The notes under the pieces: model-generated
Told to the model about the DNA's origin: nothing
Seen by the model: the letters and a program-made list of their open reading frames with translations, nothing else
The model's database searches: none
Made by a program: the position numbers and the translations under genes
Shown here: positions 21,346 through 32,087 of the stretch, piece by piece
How the letters are laid out: each line of letters begins with the position of its first letter
Numbering within the stretch: the stretch's first letter is position 1
Assembly: GCA_964059195.1 (NCBI GenBank)
Contig: CAXKWD010000007.1
Location: 25,493,023-25,557,022, forward strand
Source of the DNA: Ectobius pallidus
Lineage: Eukaryota > Arthropoda > Insecta > Blattodea > Ectobiidae
DNA: 64,000 nucleotides
Direction: 5' to 3'

Positions 21346-23159
21346 GTCGTCTCAACTCCATGTCCATGCGCACATTGTGAATTATTACTTTTTTAATTAC
21401 TAAACAGTTGTATTGTGATAATTAATATACTGTAATAAATTAATATGCAGCTCATTCTTTGAAACTGTTTTTCTTGAGATTTCTATCCATTTCTCGTTTA
21501 AGCTAGAGTCTATAAATAAAAACTTCCTCTTGAAAAATTATCATAATACTGTATGGTGCATAAGGCACGTTTTTAAAGTCATCTGTAATTCCATCGGTGG
21601 AAAAGCCCGATTAATGCCGATTACTTCATGATAATTTTGTGATGAGCTCGTGATTACTGTTGGCTTTACAAACAGGTTGATGGATTTTGGCGGGAATATT
21701 CGAGTTGTCGTTTGACAGATTCCAAAGGAGTTTTTGTTTACTAGTAATACATCACTGTTATTAAGCTGAAAAACTATCAACACCACGAGGTTTTGATAAA
21801 TTACGATAAATCTTAAATAATGCTTTGATGTGTACGAAATTGTAAAATATGTAACAACCGAATCAGATTTTTTTTTAATTTCGTTCCATGATTTATAATC
21901 TTCAAAATGTTGCAGATATTTCGGGAGGGGTTTCAACCCCCCGAACCCCCCCTTACCGTACGCCCATGAAAGTCAGGAACCGGTGCGAATTGATGAGGCT
22001 CTGCTTCTTGCAGTTTCAGCACTGTAGACGAAGGACGAAGAATGAATTTTCAGAGAAAAGAGAGTAAATGTTGACTCAGAACTAAAATGGCGTTATGACT
22101 TTATAATTTCAGTATTCTATTAATAACTAATAATAGATTATGCAAGTAAGTAAGTGATAAAGAATACTACAATTTAATATTTAAGTGAAGAGTGTGCTAT
22201 CTCCTCTCCCGGTCCCCGAAACTTCTCCATGCCTTGAAGGTCCCTGAGGATGGAAAGATTTTCGACCTATGGTAAAGCATAAAATATAGCAACGAAGATG
22301 GTAATGTCAGATCTACCAACGACTACACGTCCTGCAAATACATAATTCCTCAACTAATAGCGCCCAGCATATCTAGATTTTATATAGCCTGTATGTTAGC
22401 GCTCAGAGCTTATAATATTGTGGTGTCCATGTAGGCCTATATACGTACTGTATAGTGTACACTCTCTTCTTCCTCCAGTCGGCTGGGTGGCATAGTGAGT
22501 ATATGCATTTTCCTGCATTAGAGGAGCTTCCTTTACAACCTCTAAATGTCTTAATTAGGTCCTGGATGTTGGCCAAGGATCGTGATTGTCATATATTTTT
22601 AGTACGGCCAGTATTATATGCGAAAGGCAGTCGTAAAAAAATGTGTTGACTAGAAACTTCATTAGCACAGAAAAATTCTCGTATACGGATCTCATGACCC
22701 TCCAAAAATAATGGAATCTGTTAATTTTAGCTTGGTTATATGGCTGTTACTTCCAGGATATTTAATTAACTACATTAAGGACTTAATTTGTAAGCGAGCT
22801 GTGGATATTTCCTGCAGCATAGTTATTACGAATTCCTCCTGTTCAAGAAAACCGTTTTAAATTATACGAGTCCTGCCAGATAAAAGGAATGTGGATTGTA
22901 CAAATTCGTTTAATTTATTCCGTCAGAGTATGATTTTTTTAAGATCGATAATTAAGCTCTGCAAAGTAAGGAGCCAATCGTGGAGACCCATTTGAAACAC
23001 GAAGTTAAAGCGACTACTTAGACGTAGTCTGAACCATAGAATTTTGAAATCATGGTGAATGAAACTTCGGGTTCGAGTTTTACCTCAGGCATTGATATTT
23101 ATAGGTAGTAAGGTACAAACAGTGGGCCTACAAAAGTAACAAGAAGTCATTGATTTTAT
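21346..23159. other. Stretch without a supported gene
   Basis: AT-rich, with one C-run near 21940 (GGTTTCAACCCCCCGAACCC). The minus-strand open frame at 21541-21936 has no recognisable domain. Confidence 0.4.
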
Positions 23160-23630
23160 GGTTATTTGATGATGGGGATATACTGTAACTTAGGCCTGTG
23201 ACCGTCGCCGGTGTGCCGGAATTTTGTCCTGCAGGAGTTCTTTTACATGCCAGTCAATCTACATACATGGCCTTTCCACATTTATGCACAAGAGCTGATT
23301 TTATTATTTATTTATTGGTCTCGTCCTGGATTTAGAATTATAAAACAATACCAAATTTATAATACCAACCAAATAATAAAAGAAAGTAAAATTAAAGGTA
23401 ACCTCACTTCATAAGAAATAGTTTGAGCCACAGCACGCAATCCCACCAATAAATAGGCCTATAATTAATTACAGATTTAGTTTATAGTTCAACCTTCTTT
23501 GTAGCTACAGGATTTCGTGGAATTCATTTATTCATACATAAATTCCATCGAGATGGGCTGGGATCGAAACCCGCAGCCTAGGGCACAGAAATCCAGCGCG
23601 CGATCTCACTGCGCTACCCTGACCAACGTA
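23160..23630 (-). mobile_element. tRNA-derived SINE, family A, interrupted copy
   Basis: Shares the body of 3355-3560 (GCCGGAATTTTGTCCTGCAG) and carries the tRNA-like head at about 23555-23625 on the minus strand. Head and body are separated by foreign sequence at roughly 23290-23515, so it was disrupted by a later insertion. Confidence 0.7.
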
Positions 23631-23994
23631 ACAAGAAGAAAAAAGCGGAGAAAAAATTTTTAGAAAATTGATCAAGGGCCAATTAAATTTTAATGAAAAA
23701 CTAGAACAAAATTCAAAGAAATTAACTTTAGTAATTTACTTTCATTATTGTTAGCTGTTTCATTTTATTTTTGTATTTCGTGTGTAATGTTAAATAATTT
23801 ATTTTCCAAAAAATGAAATAAAAACTACAGTATTGAGAATAGACTGTTCTATGTCCTAGCTTCGCATTTGTAGTGATTGACATTTTGAAACCGCATGGAG
23901 CAAGAATCTAACCTTTCTTCCAAGTTTGTGACATTCTTAAATTTTATTGCCTTAAAGTTGCGCATTTTCAGCCTGAGATGCATATTGAATTAGC
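23631..23994. other. Stretch without a supported gene
   Basis: AT-rich, nothing recognised. Confidence 0.4.
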
Positions 23995-24090
23995 CGGCCT
24001 CCTTAGCCGCAGTATCTAAGTTGTGCTGCCTTGGAACCGTGGTGAAAGAGCCTGTGTGTTCGAGTCCCGCCTCCAGTATGGCTGTTTGTG
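23995..24090 (+). mobile_element. Possible tRNA-like SINE head
   Basis: CCTCCTTAGCCGCAG followed about 45 bp later by GTGTTCGAGTCCCGCC, which spaces like A and B boxes. The tail is A-rich (AAAAATGAAAAAAATGAAAA). Weak resemblance. Confidence 0.35.
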
Positions 24091-24897
24091 TGTAATAACG
24101 AAAAATGAAAAAAATGAAAACAATGAGAAAAGAAAGAAAAACTTATTAAAAAATAAAATGAAATTATATATGGGGCAACCTTTTCCCGATAGTGGGAACC
24201 AGTCAGCTTGATTTTTCTTTGTTTTTACGATTTTTAGAGTAAGAAATGAAAATTACTAAGTAGATATTCTCATGTTGTAAGTTATTATTTTAATTGCTTG
24301 ATAGCATTTAAACCAGTTTACTGAAAAATTCCTTCATTGTGTTATGTTCTGAACGGAATTATTCAATCCAAGAAATGTTATCCTTTTAATTAGTGAATTC
24401 CTTCTTTTTTTCATAAATCCAGTGATTGCATACCATAAAAACTGAAAATCTCCTTGAGTGCTACCGCCAGAAAAATAAACCCGTAGGAACACCGTGTCTT
24501 ATGATCATTGAAACCGATTTTGATAAACTATTAAAACACCTTACTTTGCAGATAGATTGTCCTTGTTACAGCGTACAGAAGAAAAATGTTATCGCCTGCG
24601 ATGTCGGCTACCTGTAGGGACTAAGATGGCGAAGAAGTTGCATATAAGCTAAGGCGTCATGTAAAACTTCCCAATAACAATGCTTGACGAACACTTTATT
24701 ATTTGCACAAACTATTTATTTACTCGTGTAGTAAATGTTTAGCGCTTGGTACTTTCTCTGCTTAAGTATTGAAGAATTGGCAATAATTTTATCCTTTATT
24801 TGATAGGGTGCTAGTAAAAGTCTTCCGAAGTAGCCCTATTACAGTACAAAGGAACAGAAAAAATACACATTTTACCAGTGTATCTCTTCTGAATTCG
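24091..24897. other. Stretch without a supported gene
   Basis: AT-rich; nothing recognised beyond an A-rich tract up to about 24160. Confidence 0.4.
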
Positions 24898-25075
24898 GGG
24901 AGTCCCCGTGGGTGAGTCGGTAGCGCGCCTACCTTCCACTCCGGCGGCCCGGGTTCGATTCCCGGCCGGGTCGGGGATTTTTCAGTAGTGAAAAATCCCT
25001 TTCCCGGTTTCAGGACTGGGTGTTTGTCTGTAGGTTAAGATAATGCACATTGTGCGCGATTCCTTAATTATTATT
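24898..25075 (+). mobile_element. tRNA-derived SINE, family D
   Basis: The head has GTGGGTGAGTCGGTAGCGCG (A box) and GGTTCGATTCC (B box); the body has GGGGATTTTTCAGTAGTGAA and CAGGACTGGGTGTTTGTC. Sister copies are at 50525-50692 (minus) and 58803-59064 (plus). Confidence 0.8.
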
Positions 25076-25359
25076 CTGAATTCGGTGAGTCATATTGCGT
25101 ATTTTTAACATATAGTAAATATTTTACATAATAATAATTATTATATAAATAAAATTTCGCCATAGAAAGCGAAACCCACGCCCCTACTCATGAAATTAGT
25201 CTATATATTTATCATATTTCAGGATATGCTTTAAACGTTTGCGGAGCAATATTTTTTTGTTCATAATTAATTGATTTGAAGTTAGTCGTATTTTAGATAC
25301 GAATGTGGTAAATAGGCCTATCCTTTTGTATCCAATCTTGTTTATGTATTATTAATAAA

Positions 25360-25680
25360 CTTTGCCGAGGCGGAGAAGACAGTAAAGCCGCGGACTCACA
25401 TTCAGGAGATTACGGGTTCAAATATCAATTAATCTGAGTATATGTTTTTCTGTGTATGTACTCAAAAACGAGAATGCAGGTTTGGATTTACTTTCCACTT
25501 ATCCCGAATGTTTCTGTCAATTGTCTTGTTTGCATTGTCCTAGGATGAGTTCTTGCCTAGAGTTGGTCCCTCACGAGGGCCTCCCTTCATGTCCAGTCTA
25601 GTATTCCCTACAGGCATTGGCTTGTAAGTTGTTCGAAAGGAGAGACCCGTAGGCAAGATAATATATTTTCCTACATTAGG
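25360..25680 (+). mobile_element. tRNA-derived SINE, family E
   Basis: CTTTGCCGAGGCGGAGAAGA begins a tRNA-like head (GGGTTCAAATATC as B box) followed by a body with GGTCCCTCACGAGGGCCTCC. Single copy here. Confidence 0.5.
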
Positions 25681-25703
25681 CAACAGAACTTGTTTTGTAA
25701 CTA

Positions 25704-26376
25704 CGAGGGAGAATCAAATGAAAACAGCAATTATTTTTTCACTATTTTACTGCAGGAAGAATGCTTCCTTGTACATTATTTTTCTACATAGTCCCCTCCT
25801 TGCGTCATCGGATAGGAAGTGCTTTAATACCCCGCGAGAAAAATTATTTTGGTCGACACTGTAGCCACTCGTGCACCGCCTATTGGACGTCTTCATCAGA
25901 CTTGAACTTCTACCCTTCAAGGTGCTCCTTTAATGGACCAAAGATGTGGAAATCTGATGGTAACAAATCTGTGAGTATGGCGGATGTGGGAGGCACTTGA
26001 AGCGAATGTCATCGGTGGTTTTCGTGGTTGCACGAGCAGAATGAGGACGGGCGTTATCATGTTGAAGCAATACACCTGCACTCAGCAATCCCCTTCGCTT
26101 TGGCACCATCGACATCGACATCTTTGGTCCATTAAAGGAGCACCTTGGTGGCATAAGCTCAAGTCTGATGAAGACCGTCCAATCGGCAGTGCACGAGTTG
26201 CTACAGTGTCGGCCAAAATAATTTTTCTCACGCGGTATCGAAGCACGTCCTATCAGATGGCGTAAGTGCATTGAACTGGGAGGGGACTGTGTGGAAAAGT
26301 AATGTACAAGCAAGCATTCTTCCTGCAGTAAAATAGTGGAAAAAATTAATTGCGGTTTTCATTTGATTCTCCCTCG
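25704..26376. mobile_element. Mariner relic with both ends derived from the same 3' end
   Basis: Ends CGAGGGAGAATCAAATGAAA and its reverse complement, flanked by TA on both sides (25702-25703 and 26377-26378). About 240 bp at each side are inverted copies, and both include C-terminal transposase coding sequence (FHIFGPLKEHL-like on the minus strand at the left; its mirror on the plus strand at the right). The 5' half of the mariner is missing. It therefore looks like a fold-back derivative that still has two working-type ends. Confidence 0.8.
25750..26110 (-). pseudogene. Mariner transposase C-terminal remnant
   Basis: On the minus strand LLQHDNARPHSARATTKTT, then CLPHPPYS and, after disruption, DFHIFGPLKEHL with KFKSDEDV. 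These are the mariner catalytic motifs around the second and third Asp. A stop and a frame break lie between PHPPYS and the FHIFG motif, and the N-terminal half is absent, so it is non-functional. Confidence 0.75.
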
Positions 26377-26379
26377 TAT

Positions 26380-26925
26380 AATTGCTGCTTTTAACAGTGT
26401 ATTTTTTAATTCATAATTTATATATCTGTATAAAAATACACGTGTGTGTCCGTATATTTCACCTTGCAGTCACAACTGCCCACCGCAGACCACTGGTGTT
26501 TATGTGTGGCAGTAGCCTCAAGTCTCCCAGCATGCACTATGGTGGTTGCAAGTCCATAGCTATGGTGGTGTGGGAGATGTGGTGGTTGCAAATAGTGACC
26601 TCTGGCATTTTCGTGTGTATGGGTCTGCGAGTCGGCCACCCACTATCGACCACCAAACACCCGTCACTGAACATACTAGAATGAGTGAGAATGTTTTAGA
26701 ATGTATTAGAACAAGTGATAATGTACTAGGATGTTCTCGGATGTACCAATATGAACTGGACCATAAGGATCGAGAATGTTCTGGAATGTTGGAGGACCAT
26801 TATGTGTGGGTGGTGGTGGGGATGACTTCTGACGAAAGGCGCATGCATCGGTTGACAAAATAAAAAACCGGGTACTGATGAAAGGAAAAGAAATTAAAAA
26901 TTGAAAAATAGAAAGTGAATAATGA
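26380..26925. other. Stretch without a supported gene, with short irregular repeats
   Basis: Around 26530-26620 GGTGGTTGCAA and CTATGGTGG recur, and around 26680-26800 variants of GAATGTTCTAGAATG recur. No domain is recognisable in the open frames. Confidence 0.4.
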
Positions 26926-27062
26926 TATTTCCATTTCCGGGCTGTATGGCCGTGGTCTCTCCGTTGATTTTGCTGACTCTGAAGATGCCCGACGTAGTTC
27001 GTGGCGAAACGTCAGCAATATAAACGGACAGACCACGGCCATACAGCCCGGAAATGGAAATA
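26926..27062. repeat. Long palindrome with hammerhead-like core
   Basis: Perfect 33-bp arms at 26926-26958 and 27030-27062 (TATTTCCATTTCCGGGCTGT at the left end), continuing as 16 of 19 matches to enclose a 33-base loop at 26978-27010. The loop contains CTGAAGA (26979), a small hairpin GCC to GGC, and CGAAAC (27005-27010), the order of conserved elements in minimal hammerhead ribozymes. Such motifs occur in the terminal repeats of Penelope-like elements; assignment here is tentative because one extra base sits after CTGAAGA. Confidence 0.6.
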
Positions 27063-27149
27063 CCATTGAACGCCGGCCGTGAAAGCCTTAGTAGTTATAG
27101 AAAGTGAATAGTTCATAGCGAAATGTGACAAGATAAAGAGAAAAAATCC

Positions 27150-27400
27150 CAATCCGTGTGAGGGAATTTTCGCGATCCCGAATCGTATCGCAAAGACAAA
27201 AGATGGCGCGGGAAAATGAAACCGAAGAGGAAAGAGAAGCACGTCAAGCATTGCTACGAGAAAATTCTCAACAGAGCAGAGAATCAGACAGCAGAAGAAC
27301 ATAAAAATGTTAGGGAAACTGCTCGAATAAGACAACGAATGCGTAGAGAAAGAGAAACAGGTGCACAGGGAGATGACAGAAATGAACAGAATTGAGAGAG
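27150..27400 (+). pseudogene. Arg/Glu-rich coding remnant, possibly Helitron replicase N-terminus
   Basis: From about 27203 the plus strand reads MARENETEEEREARQALLRE and NSQQSRESDSRRT before a stop, then further charged sequence in other frames. Repeated R-E-A-R-x-x-x-x-R-E-N patterns occur in the N-terminal region of Helitron Rep-helicases, but also in other low-complexity charged proteins. No helicase or Rep motif follows. Low confidence. Confidence 0.25.
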
Positions 27401-28299
27401 AATGAGTAACTTCGGGTGGGGGAGCAGGTCGAGGTGCAATTATTGGAAACAACTGTACATGCTGTGCGGAAAAGAGGCGAGGAAGTTAAAGTCTTGAACA
27501 CGAAGCGTTTCATAATGACCCAACTAAATGAAAATCCAACCGTAGTAATAGCAAATACTCTCAATAAGTAATACCGTCCACTCCCTGTCTTTTTCCGGGA
27601 CACGCTACTACTAGCGCCGCCAGTGAGCAGGAATGGGCAGTTACTCGTCAGCTGATATAGTTAACGTTTGTCTGTTATGTTTTGTGTACGAAAATATAAT
27701 ATAAATTCTAGTAAAACAGGGTGCCCACGGGGGGGTGGGTTAAGACGCAGACTGCGTCATTGAAATTTCTTGGGGGGGGGGGAATATTATCGTGTTATGA
27801 ATTTTCTGGCCGGGGGTTGAAAATTGTTGCAAAATTAGAGTTTTATATGTTAAAAATAAAAACGGTCAAGTTCTATAACTTCTTCAAAAGGTCTCTTTTA
27901 AATCTTTATAAAGATAAAGATGAAGAATTTTGACAGCTATGGGCGCCCATACCCGGGGGGGGGGGCGCAAGGAAAAAAAATGTATATTATTAATTATTAT
28001 AGTCAGGTGTTTTTCTTTTAATACAATTATTTGAATTGCAGAAGTTTTACCAAATCGACAACATGGAAGCAGAATCCACAGTGGATTAGGAAAGGGGGGT
28101 TCAGACCCCCAAGAGTCAAAACCTAAAATTCTATATTTGTATTTAAAAAATATATTTATTTAATTAAACAAGATTCGTTGGTGTGTCAAATATGATATAG
28201 CAGTTATTTTCTTTTCATAACATAATGAGTAGGCCTATTATGTCCACTGTTCCATGTGCTATTTAACTTTTCTTATAAATAGTAATAAGTATTATAATT

Positions 28300-28960
28300 T
28301 AGGTAACAATTTCATGTTTAAGTTGCCATGTCTTAGAGTATAGTAAACAAATTTGCTAACTAGTTTTTCAGTGCTAAAATAGCTTAAAATATGATTTTCA
28401 TTAGTTCAACATTTAAAAATTTCCCGGGGGTGGACACCCGACTTAGGTAACATTTTCTTGTTTACATTGGCATGTCTTAGAGTATGGTAAACAAATTTCC
28501 TAACTAGTTTTTTAGTGCTAAAATAGCGTAAAATGTGATTTTCATTAATTCAATATTTAAAAAATTTCCGGGGCTGGACCCCCCCACCTAGGTAATGATT
28601 TCTTATGTACATTGAAATGTCTTAGAGTATGGTAAACAAATTTCATAACTAGTTTTCAGTGCTAAAATAGCGTAAAATGTGATTTTCATTAGTTCAATAT
28701 TTAAAAATTTCCCGGGGTGGACATCCGACTTAGGTAACATTTTCTTGTTTACATTGGCATGTCTTAGAGTATGGTAAACAAATTTCTTAACTAGTTTTTT
28801 AGTTCATTCTAGTGTCCGACTTTAGCGTCAGAAGTTTACTAAGGTAAAATAAAGTGCGTTAAGAAAGTGTTTTTATTCAAATAGTTTTTTAGTGCTAAAA
28901 TAGCGTAAAATGTGATTTTCATTAGTTCAATATTTAAACATTTTCTGGGATGGACCCCCG
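28300..28960 (+). repeat. Tandem array, about 144-bp unit, four copies
   Basis: Units start at 28300, 28444, 28589 and 28731 with TAGGTAA and each ends with a (G)n-TGGAC-(C)n motif. The fourth unit is split by a 79-bp insert (28803-28881). Confidence 0.88.
28803..28881. mobile_element. 79-bp insert with 11-bp flanking direct repeats
   Basis: Sits between two copies of TAGTTTTTTAG (28792-28802, 28882-28892). Its start, TTCATTCTAGTGTCCGACT, recurs near 57127 (TTCATTCTTGTGTCCGACT), so it is a piece of a dispersed repeat. An 11-bp duplication suits a retroposed fragment. Confidence 0.6.
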
Positions 28961-29209
28961 ACCCCTTTTTTGGGGGGTATTCCAACCCCCCCCCCGGCAC
29001 TTCCGACCCTCCCCGCAATTATTTTCTGGCTACTTATTATATTATTAATATAAAATACAAAGTGGCCCAAGAAGTTAAAGCGACAAAAAATTAATTAATT
29101 AAACAAATTGCCCCCCCTAGAAAATATCATATGGGCGCCTTTGTCGACAGGCAATTGGGTTGGGGGTGAGCAATGAAGTTTTGGGGAGTGGGCACCCCTG
29201 AGTAAAATA

Positions 29210-29549
29210 ATAAATACAACATAGGCCTAAAGAAAATGTTCGGTTATGTAGGTGGCATGATATGTGCCGTCTATGGTTGTAATAATTATTTTGAGAGTGA
29301 AATAAGTAAAATCGTTAATTAGAGTGTGTACAAGACTGATTCATACAGATGTTCATTGGCTTACCAACCGAATTGTTTTACATGTAAAAATTTCAAATAA
29401 AAAAAAAAGTATATATTGTACAAAGTATCTTGCAAATCGTATGAATTAAAATTTAAAGCTGATCACGAAAATGTATTAAAGTGAAACAATTAGTTTTGAT
29501 ACTTATTAAAAAAAAGTGTGTGTGGAACGCCATGCAGCAGAAGTGGAAC
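29210..29549. other. Stretch without a supported gene
   Basis: AT-rich; nothing recognised. Confidence 0.4.
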
Positions 29550-30008
29550 TTTTTTTATTTTTTCAATTTTGGATTAGTGGATTTTTCAAATTTTGGATTG
29601 TTGGACTTTTTAATATTGGGTTTTTGGACTTTTTAGATTTTGGATTTTTTAAATTTCTGATCTTTTAATTCTTTAATTTTGGATTTTTATTTTTTTTTAC
29701 ATTTTAGATCATTGAATTTTTTTAGTTTTGTATTTTTTAATTTTTTATATTTTATTCTGGATTTTTTTATTTTTATATTTTAGAATTTTGGGTAGTTATG
29801 TTTTAAATTTTGGATATTAAGATTTTTTAATTTTTAATTTTTTAAATTTGAACTTATTAATTTTGGTTCTTTGAATTTTTTTATTTTGAAATTTGAGATT
29901 ATTTAAATGTTGGATCTTTGATTTTTTATTTTTGGAAAATTTTAATTTTGGATTTTTTAACTTTTTAAATTTTGGATTTTTTAATTTTTGGACTTTTTCA
30001 GTTTTGGA
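29550..30008. repeat. Degenerate T-rich minisatellite
   Basis: Irregular repetition of TTTTGGATTTTTTAA with variable spacing over about 460 bp; almost all T, A and G on this strand. Confidence 0.8.
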
Positions 30009-30524
30009 TAAGCCTAATCATTGAGTTGATTGTTTTCTGTGCAGTCCGTTCCGTCACACCTCACTAATTTCGTGACGATTTTGAGGGTTACACAAGCTCT
30101 CGATTTACCCCTACCGCGGCTAAAGAAGTTTTATTAAAAAAATTAGCGTTATCGTCATTTAATTAAGTTAGTTTAGCGGTAGTGTAAATTATGTTATTTC
30201 CCGACCTAATTCCTGCATTATCAAGCACAAAAATAAGTTACTGTGTCATCAGGACTTTGAAAAATAAATTTATTTCTGCAGTTATATAGGTTCATTAAGT
30301 AGCTTCTGAGACTGCTGCCCATTCCTACTCAACAGATGGCACCTCTGTGCTAGTGGACATTTTGAACAAAGGGAATAGAGTAGAGTGGGCGGTATTCTTA
30401 TTGAGAGTATTTGGTAATAGGAGGAATAAAAATATGTAATTTTCCTAAAGCAAACTAATTTTTTGGAGAAACGCAAAGTATGTGCTTCTCAAATGGTAAA
30501 ATTACATTGTTTAGGAAAGTGTTC
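30009..30524. other. Stretch without a supported gene
   Basis: No recognised gene or repeat. Confidence 0.4.
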
Positions 30525-30812
30525 CCTATACAGGCCATGGAGGCCCTAAGGGCTCTAGGAGGATGAGGCTCCCAGATTTTAGACATTAGGGACGTGAAGG
30601 TGGTAAGGTTGTCAGCCTTACGCACCGGCCGCCTTTACCCCAGGATTGCTCCTGGTACTCATTTCAGTTAGAGGCTGAGTGGACCCCAGGGCCATAGTGC
30701 CACCAGAAGGATTAGGTCAATTTAAAAATCTCAACGACCCCATCGGGAATCGAACCAGCAGCCTTGCGGTTTGCAGCGCAGTACCTCAATCACTACACCA
30801 CGGCGTACCCCC
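30525..30812 (-). mobile_element. tRNA-derived SINE, family F
   Basis: On the minus strand the head has GTGGTGTAGTGATTGAGG (A box) and GGTTCGATTCC (B box), followed by a body with GGCACTATGGCCCTGGGGTC and a stretch complementary to GGCCGCCTTTACCCCAGG. It ends about 55 bp before the LTR element. Confidence 0.7.
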
Positions 30813-30871
30813 ACATTGCACACTGAAAAAAGAATAAGTAAAAGAAAAAACAAAAAAGAAGTCTTTTAACG

Positions 30872-31643
30872 TGTAATGATCTTGCACCACAATACTATGT
30901 ACAGTATGAATATCTTTATATTTTTCCTTAAGGACAACCAGGAAGTCCGACTTGTATCACTTATCACTTAAATGCACCCCGGAAGTTATTCTCCCCTAAT
31001 GGAATCTCAAGTAAGAGGGTTGCACTCTATATGCTATAAAGATACCAAACCACTCTAGTGTATAAGAGGGTAGCACTCTGGATGACATAAAGATACCCAA
31101 CCACTCCACAGTAAGAGGGTTGCACTCTAGATGCCATAAAGATACCTAACCACTCTAATGTGTAAGAGGGTTGCCATAAAGATATCTAACCACTCAAATG
31201 TATAACAAGGGTTGCACTCAAGATGCCATAAAGATATCTAACCACTCTAATGTGTACAAGGGTAGCACTCTAGCTATCATAAGGATATCTAACTATGCAA
31301 TAAGGAAGAGTTGCCACTTTAACCACTCTAATGTGTACAAGGGTAGCACTCTAGCTATCATAAGGATATCTAACTATGCAATAAGGAAGAGTTGCCACTT
31401 TAACCACTTAAGAGCCTATGTAACTCCCACCCTTTGCTAAGAGTATATAAACATGTACTAGTGTTAGAATCTGGGCACTCAGCACTCTAGTCTCCACCGA
31501 GACGATCATCTGTATTTCTACGCTTCATGTAACTGTGTACGACTGATCTATTATAATAAAGACTTGTTACTTAAACATTGCAAGAGAAAAGGACTTAGTT
31601 TCTTTTCCCGAACTTCGACTCCAAGCAATCCAAATTCATTACA
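30872..31643 (+). repeat. 5' LTR, 772 bp
   Basis: Bounded by TGTAATG and CATTACA. Promoter signals: TATATAA at 31444-31450, with a start region expected about 30 bp on (GGCACTCAGCACTC). AATAAA at 31555-31560 is the likely polyadenylation signal. The U3 part holds about seven diverged ~50-bp repeats (GTTGCACTCTAGATGCCATA type) between about 31005 and 31410, of which the last two form an 81-bp tandem repeat with no difference seen. Confidence 0.95.
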
Positions 31644-31670
31644 TGGTGGCAGCGACGGTGGGATTGCAAG
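31644..31670 (+). promoter_or_regulatory. Primer-binding region
   Basis: Directly after the LTR: TGGTGGCAGCGACGGTGGGA. TGG, the complement of a tRNA CCA end, appears twice, at 31644 and 31647. The tRNA species was not identified. Confidence 0.7.
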
Positions 31671-32087
31671 CAATTAATTAACAAGTCTACTACGTCATCG
31701 GATTACGACTTGCTTCTTCATTAACAAGTCTACTACGTCAACGGATCACGACTTGCTTCTTCTGGACCGGAAGGACCTGGGATCGGTGTCCAGCCGAGGT
31801 TGGACGACAGCGAGCAGGTCTACTCGAGGGTCAGCGTTCCGGAGGACGACTGGAGGCGGATCTGATCAACCCACCTACCAGGCTATTCAGCAGAAGGGGT
31901 CTACGCAGTTCGTGGTTGGAGGCACCATTAGCGGCAACCACAGGCACCCGAGGGAACTTGGTTGTGTCCAGCCGGCAGCAGCATCCGACGCGAGACGTCC
32001 TTGCTTCGAGGAGCAGCACAGGGGCAGAACTTCGGACCTCCACACCACCCTACATCTTTTACTGTCAAAGGTTAGTCCATTTTCACT
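31671..32087 (+). other. Retroelement leader with a 43-bp tandem duplication
   Basis: Two 43-bp copies start at 31678 and 31721 (TTAACAAGTCTACTACGTCA), differing at a few bases. The leader is GC-richer than the LTR. The 117-codon open frame here overlaps the gag start and shows no known domain, so I do not call it a gene. Confidence 0.8.

Larger units (their letters stand above)
27943..29138. mobile_element. Second hAT-like element nested inside the first
   Basis: Starts TATGGGCGCCCATAC and ends CATATGGGCGCCTTTG, with the imperfect direct repeat TTGACAGC/TCGACAGG (6 of 8) outside. It contains the 144-bp tandem array. A similar terminus (ATGGGCGCCGACTTAGGAG) occurs near 39780. Confidence 0.5.
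27717..29200. mobile_element. hAT-like non-autonomous element, 1484 bp
   Basis: Begins CAGGGTGCCCACGG and ends GTGGGCACCCCTG, with AGTAAAA directly outside both ends (27710-27716 and 29201-29207). CAGGG-type ends fit hAT; the visible duplication is 7 bp rather than 8. It encloses another element (27943-29138) and has several long G runs. No transposase. Confidence 0.7.

Noticed and set aside
23310..23454. 145-bp MITE with 10-bp ends ATTTATTGGT/ACCAATAAAT inside a SINE
   Set aside because: No target duplication, and the ends do not coincide with the SINE break at about 23290 and 23515.
26418..26863. Overlapping open frames on both strands
   Set aside because: Low-complexity GGTGG and GAATGTT repetition explains them.
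28300..28960. CRISPR-like array
   Set aside because: Units of ~144 bp with no spacer-repeat alternation; an ordinary tandem repeat in eukaryotic DNA.
31198..31440. 80-codon open frame, duplicated at 38985-39227
   Set aside because: It lies inside the LTR U3 repeats; the repeated peptide only mirrors the 81-bp repeat.
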